Shown here one piece after another: positions 8,376-19,552 of a stretch of 64,000 bases of DNA. The first letter of the stretch is position 1; each line of letters begins with the position of its first letter. Below the pieces are notes generated by a model. The model did no database searches. It was not told where the DNA came from and was given only the letters and a program-made list of their open reading frames with translations. Both the position numbers and the translations under genes were made by a program. The stretch is from Parabacteroides goldsteinii (GTDB lineage: Bacteria > Bacteroidota > Bacteroidia > Bacteroidales > Tannerellaceae). The DNA lies in NCBI RefSeq assembly GCF_015550595.1, contig NZ_JADNBB010000020.1, positions 44,253 to 108,252 on the forward strand, in the 5' to 3' direction.

Positions 8376-9914
8376 ATGACAGTGTATATAATCATATCAT
8401 CAATTGTAGCTCTCCTGATAGGAGGGTTGTTGACATGGTTGAGCATGCGTTTTCTTCTGAAGTCGAGATACGATTCCGTATTGAGAGAAGCTGAGAAGGA
8501 AGCGGAAGTGATCAAGAAAAATAAGTTGTTGGAAGTAAAGGAAAAGTTTCTGCACCTGAAAGCGGATCTGGAAAAACAAGTGTCGGCAAGGAATGCCAAG
8601 ATCCAGTCGGTTGAAGGAAAGCTGAAACAACGTGAATTAACACTTAACCAGCGTCAGGAAGATTTGCAGCGTAAAAACTGTGAGGTAGACGCTGTAAAAG
8701 AAAACCTGGCAGCCCAGTTGGAACTGATAGATAAGAAGAAACTGGATCTGGAAAAACTTCATCAGCGGGAAATCGAACAACTGGAAGCCCTTTCCGGACT
8801 TTCTGCAGACGAAGCAAAAGAACGACTGATCGAGTCGTTGAAAGATGAAGCTAAATCGGAGGCAACTTCTTTTATCAATGAAATAATGGAAGAAGCCAAG
8901 ATGACTGCTAATAAGGAAGCGAAAAAGATCGTTATCCAGTCTATCCAGCGTGTGGCTACTGAAACAGCTATTGAAAACTCTATTACTGTATTCCATATTG
9001 ATTCGGATGAGATCAAGGGACGTATTATTGGTCGTGAAGGTCGTAATATCCGTGCTTTGGAAGCTGCAACAGGTATTGAGATTGTTGTGGACGATACCCC
9101 TGAAGCAATCGTTCTTTCCGGATTTGACCCTGTTCGTCGTGAAATAGCTCGTTTGGCATTGCACCAGTTGGTTCAGGACGGACGTATCCATCCGGCCCGT
9201 ATCGAAGAAGTGGTTACCAAAGTTAAGAAACAGGTGGAAGATGAAGTGGTTGAAACCGGTAAGCGTACCGTGATCGACTTGGGTGTACATGGTCTGCATC
9301 CTGAATTGATCCGTATGATCGGTAAAATGAAATACCGTTCTTCTTATGGTCAGAACTTGTTGCAGCATGCCCGTGAAACGGCTAATCTTTGTGCAGTGAT
9401 GGCTTCTGAGCTTGGACTGAACCCGAAAAAAGCAAAACGCGCAGGTTTGTTACACGATATCGGTAAAGTGCCTGATGACGAACCGGAATTGCCGCACGCT
9501 ATTCTGGGTATGAAACTTTGTGAAAAATACAAAGAAAAACCGGACATCTGCAATGCAGTCGGTGCTCACCATGATGAGGTTGAAATGCAAACACTGCTGG
9601 CTCCGATCGTTCAGGTTTGTGATGCTATCTCCGGTGCTCGTCCGGGTGCTCGCCGTGAGATTGTAGAAGCTTATATCAAGCGTTTGAATGATCTTGAACA
9701 GTTGGCTCTTTCTTATCCGGGTGTTGTTAAGACCTATGCTATCCAAGCTGGTCGCGAACTCCGCGTAATTGTAGGAGCTGACAAGATTGACGACAAGGAT
9801 ACAGAAAGCCTGTCAAATGAAATAGCAAAGAAGATACAGGATGAAATGACTTATCCGGGACAGGTAAAGATCACGGTTATTCGTGAAACTCGTGCTGTAA
9901 GTTATGCTAAATAA
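8376..9914 (+). CDS. rny: Ribonuclease Y
   Basis: Membrane-anchored endoribonuclease that starts mRNA decay. The 512-residue protein has an N-terminal membrane helix (residues 2-22), a charged coiled coil to about 200, a KH RNA-binding domain with [15 protein letters not shown], and a C-terminal HD domain whose metal-binding His-Asp pair is H360-D361 in LLHDIGK. The length is normal for the family. The gene is monocistronic: a terminator separates it from zapA, and a bidirectional terminator follows at 9945-9982. Confidence 0.95.
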   Translation: MTVYIIISSIVALLIGGLLTWLSMRFLLKSRYDSVLREAEKEAEVIKKNKLLEVKEKFLHLKADLEKQVSARNAKIQSVEGKLKQRELTLNQRQEDLQRKNCEVDAVKENLAAQLELIDKKKLDLEKLHQREIEQLEALSGLSADEAKERLIESLKDEAKSEATSFINEIMEEAKMTANKEAKKIVIQSIQRVATETAIENSITVFHIDSDEIKGRIIGREGRNIRALEAATGIEIVVDDTPEAIVLSGFDPVRREIARLALHQLVQDGRIHPARIEEVVTKVKKQVEDEVVETGKRTVIDLGVHGLHPELIRMIGKMKYRSSYGQNLLQHARETANLCAVMASELGLNPKKAKRAGLLHDIGKVPDDEPELPHAILGMKLCEKYKEKPDICNAVGAHHDEVEMQTLLAPIVQVCDAISGARPGARREIVEAYIKRLNDLEQLALSYPGVVKTYAIQAGRELRVIVGADKIDDKDTESLSNEIAKKIQDEMTYPGQVKITVIRETRAVSYAK

Positions 9915-9944
9915 AGTATTTAAAGAGATTTTGCATACAAAAAT

Positions 9945-9982
9945 AAAAATGGCTGATCTTTCCGGATCGGCCATTTTTATTT
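9945..9982. terminator. Bidirectional terminator between rny and sulfatase gene
   Basis: AAAAATGGC(T/C)GATC arms around CTTTCCGG form a stem flanked by A and T runs on both sides, so it can end rny (plus) and the LTA-synthase-like gene (minus). Confidence 0.8.
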
Positions 9983-10038
9983 TATGTAGCTGTTTGTAAT
10001 AGGATGCTTTTGCCTTCCCCCCATTCGCATCAACAGAA

Positions 10039-11877
10039 TTAGCGCTTGCCTAAATCGTCATATAGGGTTTGTAGAAGCACTTTTCCTTTATCCAGGCGGG
10101 TTTGGCTGTCTGTTGAAGGTTCTTCCAGCAATGGCCTGTTGCTTTCATTGTCGTAGACTGAGACGCCAGTACTGTCTATAAATCCAAAACCGTTTGAGAA
10201 TGTATAGAAGGAATACTTCGGATAACCCGCATCAAGTATGTCACGGCTGAATGTAAACTGATCGTGCGGCAGGTTCAACTGGCTTAATAGTGTAGCGGCC
10301 AGGTCTGTTTGATTAGCATATATGTCGATGATTGCCGGTTCTTTGACCGCTCCGCCCAGCCATATCATCGGGATATGGAAACGGCGAGGTTCATAATCAA
10401 GCATGGGGGAAGGGTAACGATAGCCGTGGTCGGATATCAATACGATCAACGTATTCTTCCAAGCAGGCAGTTCTTTCAGTTTGTCGACAAAGCTACCGAT
10501 ACAACTGTCCGTGAAAGCAACAGAGTTGAGGTAAGGATCTTCCAGGTGGTGGAAAGGTACTTCAAATGGTTCATGGCTGCTTAACGTCAGGAAAGTACTG
10601 AGCCACGGAGTCTTTTCGTCCCTCTCCCTGATCGATTCGTACAGATGAGAAAAAGTAATATCATCGTTAGCTCCCCATTTGCTTAGGCGGCTGCTTAGCG
10701 GAAAGTCGCGGTCGGCCGTGATCTTGCTGTATCCGGAACCGAAGAAATAGCTCTGCATATTGGTGAAGTTGATATCTCCGCCATAAAGCATATCGGCTGT
10801 GTATCCCTGTTCACCAAGGCTTTTGGCAATGGATGGGAGTGTCTGGCTTTTAGCCGGATATTTCATGATGGAAGTTGTAGGTTGTGCCAGGTGTCCGTTC
10901 AGTACAGCCACCAGTCCGCGATCGGTACGGAAAGAGTTGGCATACATATTAGTGAATGTAATCCCTTCTTTACTTAGCTTGTTCAGATTGGGAGTGATGC
11001 CTGCTTCTCCACCGACAGCTTCAATAGCATTGGCCGTGAAGCTTTCCAAAAGAATGATCAGGATATTGGGACGGTCGGTAGTCAGTAGTTTGATCTTTTC
11101 CGCATTGTTTGTCAGGCTATCGTTATATTGGGTAAGTGTAGCGTAACGTTCCTGTCTTTCTTCTTCGGGAAAGAAATTGAACTGTGCGGCAAAGTCCTGT
11201 TGTTTACTCATCGATGCGATCAGGCTGAATGTAGGGTTGATGGCAGCATGGTTCAGGAATTGGTTTTTGCTGAAATAGACCATGCCGACATTTGCCGTAG
11301 AAGTAGTTATACCTCCCCGGATAGGGATGAACAGGATACCGCCTACCAGCAGGATACCGATTGTTCCGCCTAATCGCCTGTGAACCGGGGTCGAGGGAAA
11401 CAATGGTATGATCAACCGTTTGAATAGCCAGTAGATGACCCATGCGTAGGCTGCGAACATCACCAGTTGCAGGGCGAAAGTCTTTAGCGGCACGCTGGCC
11501 ATCGCATCTTTGGGTGATTGCAGGTAAAAGAACAAGGTCGCATCCAGTCGAAATCCCCAATAACCGTATAATGCGACATCAACGGCATAGATTGCTGCAA
11601 CAAGGATGGCAATAATAAGGAAGTAACCTTTCAATATTTTTTTATAGACAGTGCCCGGCAGCCAGATCGACACCAGTACACAAAGAAGAGGTATGACAGT
11701 CAAATATCCGCTGATCGTACAATCCAGTAATACTCCGTGTAGGATTACCTGTAGGTAATCAGTTAGAGAACTGCTGTTCTCTAAAGCATGGTATAGCATG
11801 AACACCGGTTTCTGGATAGCAAAAACCGGAAGCCAGAGGGCGAACACTGCCAAAAGGAAGATCAATCGTTTACTCAT
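10039..11877 (-). CDS. LTA synthase-like sulfatase-fold phosphotransferase
   Basis: 612-residue inner-membrane protein of the LtaS/MdoB family (alkaline phosphatase superfamily). Five hydrophobic segments occur in the first ~187 residues (about 5-20, 45-75, 84-104, 133-155, 172-187), followed by a periplasmic sulfatase domain. Metal and catalytic motifs are visible: LLESF with E278, SFRTDRG with the likely nucleophile T318, and LISDHGYR. A Gram-negative cell lacks lipoteichoic acid, so transfer of phosphoglycerol or phosphoethanolamine to a periplasmic glycan or lipid is more likely. It lies 62 bp downstream of the ABC-F gene on the same strand with no obvious promoter between them, so cotranscription is plausible. 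Confidence 0.85.
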   Translation of the reverse strand: MSKRLIFLLAVFALWLPVFAIQKPVFMLYHALENSSSLTDYLQVILHGVLLDCTISGYLTVIPLLCVLVSIWLPGTVYKKILKGYFLIIAILVAAIYAVDVALYGYWGFRLDATLFFYLQSPKDAMASVPLKTFALQLVMFAAYAWVIYWLFKRLIIPLFPSTPVHRRLGGTIGILLVGGILFIPIRGGITTSTANVGMVYFSKNQFLNHAAINPTFSLIASMSKQQDFAAQFNFFPEEERQERYATLTQYNDSLTNNAEKIKLLTTDRPNILIILLESFTANAIEAVGGEAGITPNLNKLSKEGITFTNMYANSFRTDRGLVAVLNGHLAQPTTSIMKYPAKSQTLPSIAKSLGEQGYTADMLYGGDINFTNMQSYFFGSGYSKITADRDFPLSSRLSKWGANDDITFSHLYESIRERDEKTPWLSTFLTLSSHEPFEVPFHHLEDPYLNSVAFTDSCIGSFVDKLKELPAWKNTLIVLISDHGYRYPSPMLDYEPRRFHIPMIWLGGAVKEPAIIDIYANQTDLAATLLSQLNLPHDQFTFSRDILDAGYPKYSFYTFSNGFGFIDSTGVSVYDNESNRPLLEEPSTDSQTRLDKGKVLLQTLYDDLGKR

Positions 11878-11939
11878 AATGTCGGATATGTGGTCTATTA
11901 AGAAACGAAGGGCGACTGAAACAGCCGCCCTTCATCTGA

Positions 11940-13574
<1,635 letters not shown>

Positions 13575-13587
13575 TCAAATGAGTGTG

Positions 13588-13619
13588 CAAAGATACTAAA
13601 ACGGGCGTTTTGTACCAAC
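13588..13619 (-). promoter_or_regulatory. Promoter for ABC-F gene
   Basis: On the minus strand GTTG (complement of 13616-13619) and TATCTTTG (complement of 13588-13595) have a 20-bp spacer. Confidence 0.7.
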
Positions 13620-13652
13620 CGGAATCGCTTTAATCGTAGTTGTCCCATCAAA

Positions 13653-13676
13653 ATATCATATCTGAAGTTATGATAT
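13653..13676. repeat. Inverted repeat upstream of TPR/HTH gene
   Basis: ATATCATA (13653-13660) and TATGATAT (13669-13676) form an 8-bp inverted repeat with an 8-bp centre. It lies between two divergent genes and could be an operator. Confidence 0.4.
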
Positions 13677-13776
13677 AGGCATACCGGACAATCCTTTTTT
13701 ATAAATATTGCTTTTGTGGATGTGGTCTAATGGAAATAAAGTTTTACTTTAGCATTATTAATTATCCATAGTTGAT

Positions 13777-15447
13777 ATGCTCAAACTACCGTTAAGTCTT
13801 TTTCTTTTGCTTTTTCTTTTGTTGATAGCCTGTAATGGAAAAAATGAGGTAGCTTCCCTGTTAACAGGGGCCGAAAGCTGTATGGCCGCAAAGCCGGATA
13901 GTGCCTTATGTCTTTTAGACAGTATAAAACATCCGGAAGAATTGTCTCGTAAGGAACAGGCTCTTTGGTGTTTGTTGCATACGCAGGCACGGGATAAGAA
14001 CCGGATAAAACATGTATCCGATTCTTTGATACGAATAGCTGTCAGATATTATGAAAAGACCGACTTGGAAGAGCGAAAAATGCAGGCATATTATTATTGT
14101 GGCAGGGTTTACCAGGATTTAAACGATGCACCTCAAGCCCAGGAATATTATCTGAAGGCTTATGACGTAGGAAAGAATTTGAATACTCCCTCTTTGCAGG
14201 GACAATTGTGTGCTAATTTAGGCTCTTTATATACCCTTCAAAAGCTTTATCAACCCGCTTTGACTTATCAGAAAAAAGCCGTTGACTATTTTTTCCTGGA
14301 TACAGATACAGTTAGTTTGTCTGTGACTCTCCGGAATATCGCTCGTATTTATGTGTGCGAGAATAAGTTGGATAGTGCAATTATCTATTATTCGATAGCC
14401 CTGGCTCATACTACCGATTCGCATAAACTTTATATGTCGAATGAATTAGCGGATGCGTATAGTCGGGTGGGAGAGTATGAAAGAGGCTTGTCTTCCGCCT
14501 GGCAAGCATATTCAAAAATAGAGACTATGGATGATTCCTGTCTGGTTAGTTTAACTTTAGGAGATTTGTATTTAAAAACAGGGGAGATGGATTCTGCTTA
14601 TCATTATTTTTCTTTTGCCAGGAAGAGCTCTGATCTTTATACTATGTGCGGTGCATATCGTAATTTGTCACGCTTCGAGAAATCCAGGAAAAATTGGCAG
14701 GCCTATGCCGATTTCCAGAAACAATATGAGATATTGAGAGATTCGATTGATAAACAAACATATATGGAGGCATTGGCCCGGTTGCAAAGTTTGTATGATT
14801 ATCGGTTGGTAGAAAAAGATAAAGAGTATTACAGGCAGGAGTCGGACCGTAAAACGAATTATCTATACAGGTTTTTGGGAGGAGGTTCTTCATTATTATT
14901 GGTAGCGGTATGTATTGCTTTTTATTTGTTTAAGAAAAAGAGGAAAAAAGAAGAACAGTTGGACCAGTCATTGCGTCTTCAGGAACAGAAATATAAAGAA
15001 AGCCAGGGGTATCTGAAAGAGCGAAATATGACTATTGCCAAATTGGAACAACAAATAACTGCAGAACAAAAAAAGATAGAAGAAAACACTTTGCAGTCTG
15101 AAAGCGAGTTGGCGGAGGATACGTTTTTTATTTCAGACTTATACCTGGGATTATGTACAAAGTGGAAAAAGTTAGATGAGGCACAATGGCCCGAAGTGGT
15201 TAAGGCTATAGATCATGTGTTGTACAGAGATTTTACCAGCAAGATAAGAATGTTGTATCCCCGAATCTCTGAGTTGGATTTGGTTGTATGTTGTTTGACC
15301 AGGCTGGATATTCCGGTAGGACGTATAGCATCATTATTATCGGTAAATAGCCAGGCGATATCTAATAAGCGTAAACGTTTATATGAAAAACTGACTCACC
15401 AGAAGGGAGCGGCACAGGACTTTGATGAATTTATAAGAGCTTTTTAA
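13777..15447 (+). CDS. Membrane-anchored TPR protein with C-terminal HTH-like region
   Basis: 556-residue protein with unusual topology. It begins with a lipoprotein-like signal ending LLLIAC (Cys19), then TPR-like helical repeats from about residue 40 to 330. One membrane helix lies at about 366-384 (FLGGGSSLLLVAVCIAFYLF), followed by a positively charged edge KKKRKK, a coiled coil to about 440 and a C-terminal region (500-540) with a helix-turn-helix look: DIPVGRIASLLSVNSQAISNKRKRLYEKL. Relatives occur in Bacteroidota next to beta-propeller lipoproteins. It probably senses a periplasmic signal through the TPRs and regulates DNA from the membrane; the neighbour 15576-16742 is the obvious candidate target. 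TACTTTAG at 13745-13752 is a near-match to the -7 box. Confidence 0.82.
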   Translation: MLKLPLSLFLLLFLLLIACNGKNEVASLLTGAESCMAAKPDSALCLLDSIKHPEELSRKEQALWCLLHTQARDKNRIKHVSDSLIRIAVRYYEKTDLEERKMQAYYYCGRVYQDLNDAPQAQEYYLKAYDVGKNLNTPSLQGQLCANLGSLYTLQKLYQPALTYQKKAVDYFFLDTDTVSLSVTLRNIARIYVCENKLDSAIIYYSIALAHTTDSHKLYMSNELADAYSRVGEYERGLSSAWQAYSKIETMDDSCLVSLTLGDLYLKTGEMDSAYHYFSFARKSSDLYTMCGAYRNLSRFEKSRKNWQAYADFQKQYEILRDSIDKQTYMEALARLQSLYDYRLVEKDKEYYRQESDRKTNYLYRFLGGGSSLLLVAVCIAFYLFKKKRKKEEQLDQSLRLQEQKYKESQGYLKERNMTIAKLEQQITAEQKKIEENTLQSESELAEDTFFISDLYLGLCTKWKKLDEAQWPEVVKAIDHVLYRDFTSKIRMLYPRISELDLVVCCLTRLDIPVGRIASLLSVNSQAISNKRKRLYEKLTHQKGAAQDFDEFIRAF

Positions 15448-15493
15448 TAACTGGTTTTGTCTTCAATCTGCTGTTTATTAGCTTCTTGTGAAA

Positions 15494-15512
15494 TGTGACA
15501 TATTTGTGACAT
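15494..15512 (+). promoter_or_regulatory. Direct repeat next to -33 element, possible operator
   Basis: TGTGACAT occurs at 15494-15501 and again at 15505-15512, an exact 8-bp repeat on an 11-bp period. It ends 6 bp before the TTTG -33 element of the lipoprotein promoter. Same-face spacing next to a -33 box suggests an activator site. Confidence 0.5.
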
Positions 15513-15518
15513 GAAAGC

Positions 15519-15550
15519 TTTGGCGGGTTTTAGGGTGGCTCTTACTTTTG
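15519..15550 (+). promoter_or_regulatory. Promoter for beta-propeller lipoprotein
   Basis: TTTG at 15519-15522 and TACTTTTG at 15543-15550 with a 20-bp spacer: full consensus. The start codon is 25 bp downstream. Confidence 0.78.
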
Positions 15551-15575
15551 TGTAAAATCATTCAAATTTATTACG

Positions 15576-16742
15576 ATGAAAAACTATTTCTTGAATAAAA
15601 CATTTGTTTTTGTAGTCCTATTAACATTAATGGGATGTGGAGGCGGTAAGTTTACCACCGACAGTTTTATCACAGTGGATGTCACTGCAAACTATCCAAA
15701 GAAGGATTTGATACTTCAAGATTTCATGAATGTGGAGTATATTCCGTTGAAGACGACGGATGAGTTTATAATTAAAGGTAAGGTAGCTGATGTTGGGAAA
15801 AATATCCTGATATTGACAAATGTGCGTCAGGGAGAAATTTTAATTTTCGACCGGTCTACCGGTCAGGGATTGAAGAAGATTAATCGCAGAGGGCAGGGGC
15901 CGGAGGAATATATACTGCCTTTTAATGTTCATTTAAATAAGGAAGAGAACGAACTATTTGTGAATGACGGCCCTTCGAGTAAGATTCAGGTTTACGACTT
16001 GGAGGGTAATTATAAAAAAACGATCTTTTATAAAAAAGGAGCACTTGTTACGAATCTCTACGATTATGACGATCATCATTTTCTTTCTCAAAATGTTTAT
16101 GCTCCGGAGAACGAATCTTCCACGAGTACATTCTTCCTATTGTCTAAAGAAGATGGAGGCTGGACGGATATCGAACTTCCATACGGAAAAAGAATATCGC
16201 CGGTAATAGTGAAACGTGTGGCGGATAGGGTTTATGCAAGTGTTCCCGGTAATAGCTTTATTTCCTCTTATCAGGGCGACTGGATTTTGAGTGAGCCTTC
16301 TTCCGATACTATTTACGCTGAACGCCCGGGTGGAGATCTTCGCCCTTTTATCGTCAGAACTCCTTCCGTACAGGTGATGGAACCGGAAATATTTCTTTTC
16401 CCGGGAGTACTGACGGAACGTTACTACTTTATGCAGACGGTGAAAAAAGAATGTGACTTCGAAAAGGATACAGAAATGCCTAAAGTCGATTTGGTATACG
16501 ACAAGCAGGAAAAAAAGATTTATAACAGTGTCGTTTATAATGCTGATTTCGATCAGAGAAAAGAAGACATGTCAGCTTGTTCATTAAACGAGGAGATTGC
16601 TTTTTCAGTACAATTGGAAGCGGCGGAATTGTTGGAAGCCAACGAAAAAGGAAAGCTGAAAGGAAAACTGAAAGAAGTCGTAACCGATTTAAACGAAGAG
16701 GATAATCCGGTAATCATGCTGGTAAAGCTAAAAAAAGAATGA
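15576..16742 (+). CDS. 6-bladed beta-propeller lipoprotein (BF3164-like)
   Basis: 388-residue exported lipoprotein. The N terminus KTFVFVVLLTLMGCGGGKF contains a lipobox ending at Cys21. The body has repeated strands with the pattern ILIFDRSTGQGLKKINRRGQGPEEY and IQVYDLEGNYKKTIFY, typical of the 6-bladed beta-propeller family often called BF3164. It follows the TPR/HTH regulator and has its own consensus promoter with an adjacent direct repeat. The ligand is unknown. Such pairs are numerous in Bacteroidota, and the propeller may be the regulated product or part of the sensing system. Confidence 0.85.
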   Translation: MKNYFLNKTFVFVVLLTLMGCGGGKFTTDSFITVDVTANYPKKDLILQDFMNVEYIPLKTTDEFIIKGKVADVGKNILILTNVRQGEILIFDRSTGQGLKKINRRGQGPEEYILPFNVHLNKEENELFVNDGPSSKIQVYDLEGNYKKTIFYKKGALVTNLYDYDDHHFLSQNVYAPENESSTSTFFLLSKEDGGWTDIELPYGKRISPVIVKRVADRVYASVPGNSFISSYQGDWILSEPSSDTIYAERPGGDLRPFIVRTPSVQVMEPEIFLFPGVLTERYYFMQTVKKECDFEKDTEMPKVDLVYDKQEKKIYNSVVYNADFDQRKEDMSACSLNEEIAFSVQLEAAELLEANEKGKLKGKLKEVVTDLNEEDNPVIMLVKLKKE

Positions 16743-16854
16743 TTGAAGATGTTTTTTTACTGTTCCCACAGTTTTCAACAGATTCTAAGTTTTATTAAAG
16801 AATTCGCCCGGGAATAAAATAGTTACATTAATGTACATATTGAAAATAATTGTC

Positions 16855-16862
16855 TACTTTTG
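16855..16862 (+). promoter_or_regulatory. -7 element for purH
   Basis: TACTTTTG matches the -7 consensus 32 bp before the purH start. I see no good TTTG at the expected -33 position. Confidence 0.5.
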
Positions 16863-16894
16863 TGCTCTAAAACATTAAAATAAACTCAACAAAG

Positions 16895-18418
16895 ATGGCT
16901 GCAACAAAACGTATTAAGCGTGCATTAGTCTCTGTATTCCATAAAGAGGGACTGGATGAAATCTTAAAAAAGCTTCATAGCGAGGGCGTTAGCTTCGTTT
17001 CAACAGGGGGGACACAAACATTTATCGAATCATTAGGCATTCCTTGTGATGCGGTGGAAGACCTGACCGGATATCCTTCAATTTTAGGAGGACGTGTTAA
17101 GACTCTTCACCCGAAAGTTTTCGGTGGTATCCTTAACCGTAGAGAGAACGATGGCGACAAAGCACAGATTGCAGAATATGAAATTCCTGAAATTGATCTG
17201 GTGATTGTAGACTTGTATCCGTTTGAAGAAACAGTAGCTTCTGGTGCGGAAGAACAGGCAATCATCGAAAAGATAGATATAGGCGGTATCTCTTTGATAC
17301 GTGCCGCTGCAAAGAACTTTAAGGATGTCGTGATCGTAGCTTCAAAAGCACAGTATCAGCCGTTGATGCAAGTGCTGAATGAAAAAGGGGCAGAAACTTC
17401 CCTGGAAGACCGTAAATGGTTCGCCAAAGAAGCTTTTGCCGTTTCATCAGGCTATGATTCTGCTATTTTCAATTATTTTGACGGACGCGAAGGCTCACAC
17501 TTCCGTGCTGCCGTAGACCAGCCGATGAACCTGCGTTATGGTGAAAATCCTCACCAGGCCGCTAAGTTCTATGGAAAGTTCAGCGATATGTTCGACCAGA
17601 TACACGGCAAAGAGATTTCTTACAATAACTTGTTGGATATCGATGCTGCCGTCAGCCTGATTGACGAGTTCAACGAATTGACATTCGCTATCCTCAAACA
17701 TAATAACGCTTGTGGTATCGCATCCCGTCCAACCGTGCTGGAAGCATGGAAAGATGCATTGGCCGGTGACCCGGTTTCTGCATTCGGCGGTATTCTGATT
17801 GCTAACAGCACAATTGATAAAGAAGTAGCTGAAGAGATCAACAAGATTTTCTTCGAAGTGATCATCGCCCCGGAATATACAAAAGACGCTTTGGATGTGT
17901 TGATGCAGAAGAAAAACCGCATCATCCTGATCCGTAAGGAGACAAAGACTTGTCCGATGCAGTTCCGTTCACTGTTGAATGGTGCATTAATGCAGGAAAA
18001 AGACTTCAGTATCCAGACTGTCGCAGATCTGGAACCGATGACAGACAAACATCCCTCTTCTCAGGAAGTGGAAGACCTGTTGTTCGCCAATAAACTGGTG
18101 AAACACAGTAAGTCGAACGCTATCACGCTGGTAAAGAATAAACAGCTTTGCGCAAGTGGTATCGGTCAGACATCGCGTGTAGACTCTTTGAAACAGGCTA
18201 TTGAAAAGGCAAACTCTTTCGAGTTCGATCTGAAAGGTGCCGTTATGGCTTCGGATGCATTTTTCCCATTCCCAGACTGTGTTGAAATTGCTGATAAGGC
18301 AGGTATTACTGCTGTTATTCAGCCGGGTGGTTCTGTAAATGACAAGTTATCCGTTGAGTATTGCAACGCGCATGGCTTGGCTATGGTTAAGACGGGAGTC
18401 CGTCATTTCAAACATTAA
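16895..18418 (+). CDS. purH: Bifunctional AICAR transformylase/IMP cyclohydrolase
   Basis: Catalyses the last two steps of de novo IMP synthesis. The 507-residue protein has an N-terminal IMP cyclohydrolase domain (ALVSVFHKEGL, STGGTQ, GRVKTLHPKVFGGIL) and a C-terminal transformylase domain with the KHNNACG motif near residue 270 and DAFFPFPDCVE near 455. Together with hpt, adk and guaB in this window it feeds the purine pool. It lies 19 bp before mreB on the same strand, so read-through into the cell-shape operon is likely. Confidence 0.95.
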   Translation: MAATKRIKRALVSVFHKEGLDEILKKLHSEGVSFVSTGGTQTFIESLGIPCDAVEDLTGYPSILGGRVKTLHPKVFGGILNRRENDGDKAQIAEYEIPEIDLVIVDLYPFEETVASGAEEQAIIEKIDIGGISLIRAAAKNFKDVVIVASKAQYQPLMQVLNEKGAETSLEDRKWFAKEAFAVSSGYDSAIFNYFDGREGSHFRAAVDQPMNLRYGENPHQAAKFYGKFSDMFDQIHGKEISYNNLLDIDAAVSLIDEFNELTFAILKHNNACGIASRPTVLEAWKDALAGDPVSAFGGILIANSTIDKEVAEEINKIFFEVIIAPEYTKDALDVLMQKKNRIILIRKETKTCPMQFRSLLNGALMQEKDFSIQTVADLEPMTDKHPSSQEVEDLLFANKLVKHSKSNAITLVKNKQLCASGIGQTSRVDSLKQAIEKANSFEFDLKGAVMASDAFFPFPDCVEIADKAGITAVIQPGGSVNDKLSVEYCNAHGLAMVKTGVRHFKH

Positions 18419-18437
18419 AAAAACACCTTATTAAAAA

Positions 18438-19457
18438 ATGGGATTATTTTCTTTCACACAAGAAATAGCGATGGACCTGGGTACTGCGAATACCATCATC
18501 ATCAGTGGTGGTAAAGTAGTAGTAGATCAGCCATCGGTAGTTGCCCTCGACAGGCGTACTGACAAAGTATTGGCTGTTGGCGAGAAGGCACGCCAGATGC
18601 ACGGAAAGACGCATGAGAACATTCGTACGATCCGTCCGCTTCGCGACGGTGTGATTGCCGACTTCTTTGCTGCGGAGCAGATGATACGCGGCCTGATCAA
18701 AATGATCAATCCGAAACACCGCTGGTTTTCTCCTTCACTCCGTGTAGTGGTATGTATCCCTTCCGGTAGTACAGAGGTTGAGATTCGTGCCGTACGCGAC
18801 TCCGCCGAACATGCCGGAGGCCGTGATGTATATATGATCTATGAACCTATGGCTGCAGCGATCGGTATCGGTATCGATGTCGAAGCTCCCGAAGGTAACA
18901 TGATCGTAGATATAGGCGGTGGAACAACCGAGATCGCTGTTATCTCGCTGGGAGGTATCGTATCCAATAAATCGATCCGTATTGCCGGTGACGACCTAAC
19001 GGCTGATATTATGGAATATATGCGTCGCCAGCACAACGTGAAGGTCGGTGAACGTACGGCTGAACTGATCAAGATCAATGTCGGTTCTGCATTAACGTTC
19101 CTGGATAATCCTCCTGAAGATTATATCGTACACGGTCCGAACCAGATGACAGCTCTTCCGATGGAAGTTCCTGTCTCTTATCAGGAAATCGCACACTGTC
19201 TGGAGAAATCGATCTCGAAGATGGAAGCGGCTATCCTGAGTGCACTGGAACAGACGCCGCCTGAACTGTATGCCGATATCGTACGTAACGGTATCTATCT
19301 GGCCGGTGGTGGTGCTCTGATGCGCGGACTCGACAAACGTTTGACAGATAAGATCAACATTCCGTTCCATATCGCTGAAGACCCGTTGCATGCGGTTGCG
19401 ATAGGAACGGGTGTGGCGTTGAAGAATATAGATAAGTTTAATTTCCTTATTCGATAA
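18438..19457 (+). CDS. mreB: Rod shape-determining protein MreB
   Basis: Bacterial actin that organises lateral cell-wall synthesis. The 339-residue protein carries the actin-fold motifs MDLGTANT (phosphate 1), IVDIGGGTTEIAVISLGG (phosphate 2) and LAGGGALMRGLD (adenosine motif). The N terminus MGLFSFTQEIAMDLGT is normal. It is the first gene of the mreB-mreC-mreD-mrdA-rodA set, 19 bp after purH. The 95-bp gap before mreC holds an inverted repeat, while the later genes overlap one another. Confidence 0.97.
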   Translation: MGLFSFTQEIAMDLGTANTIIISGGKVVVDQPSVVALDRRTDKVLAVGEKARQMHGKTHENIRTIRPLRDGVIADFFAAEQMIRGLIKMINPKHRWFSPSLRVVVCIPSGSTEVEIRAVRDSAEHAGGRDVYMIYEPMAAAIGIGIDVEAPEGNMIVDIGGGTTEIAVISLGGIVSNKSIRIAGDDLTADIMEYMRRQHNVKVGERTAELIKINVGSALTFLDNPPEDYIVHGPNQMTALPMEVPVSYQEIAHCLEKSISKMEAAILSALEQTPPELYADIVRNGIYLAGGGALMRGLDKRLTDKINIPFHIAEDPLHAVAIGTGVALKNIDKFNFLIR

Positions 19458-19466
19458 AATAGTAGG

Positions 19467-19533
19467 CAGTTGACAAGTGACAGTTGACAGTTTAGTTTTT
19501 CTATTCTAATTGTCAACTGTCACTTGTCAACTG
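19467..19533. repeat. 23-bp perfect inverted repeat between mreB and mreC
   Basis: The left arm 19467-19489 and right arm 19511-19533 are exact reverse complements, separated by a 21-bp AT-rich loop. Each arm is itself built from two copies of CAGTTGACA (19467-19475 and 19481-19489 in the left arm), and a further TCAAC follows the right arm. No T-run follows, so it does not look like an intrinsic terminator. It may be a copy of a dispersed palindromic repeat; no other copy is in the window. Confidence 0.85.
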
Positions 19534-19552
19534 TCAACTTGTTAAATAGATT

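Noticed and set aside
8637..9368. 243-residue ORF antisense to rny
   Set aside because: It lies wholly within the conserved rny coding region on the other strand and shows no domain, signal or promoter. It is a codon-composition shadow.
16743..16894. Purine riboswitch looked for in the purH leader
   Set aside because: The leader after the -7 box is only about 25 nt and shows no purine aptamer core.
19467..19533. Inverted repeat between mreB and mreC considered as an insertion sequence remnant
   Set aside because: Only 21 bp lie between the arms, there is no target duplication that I can see and no transposase fragment. It is better described as a palindromic repeat.
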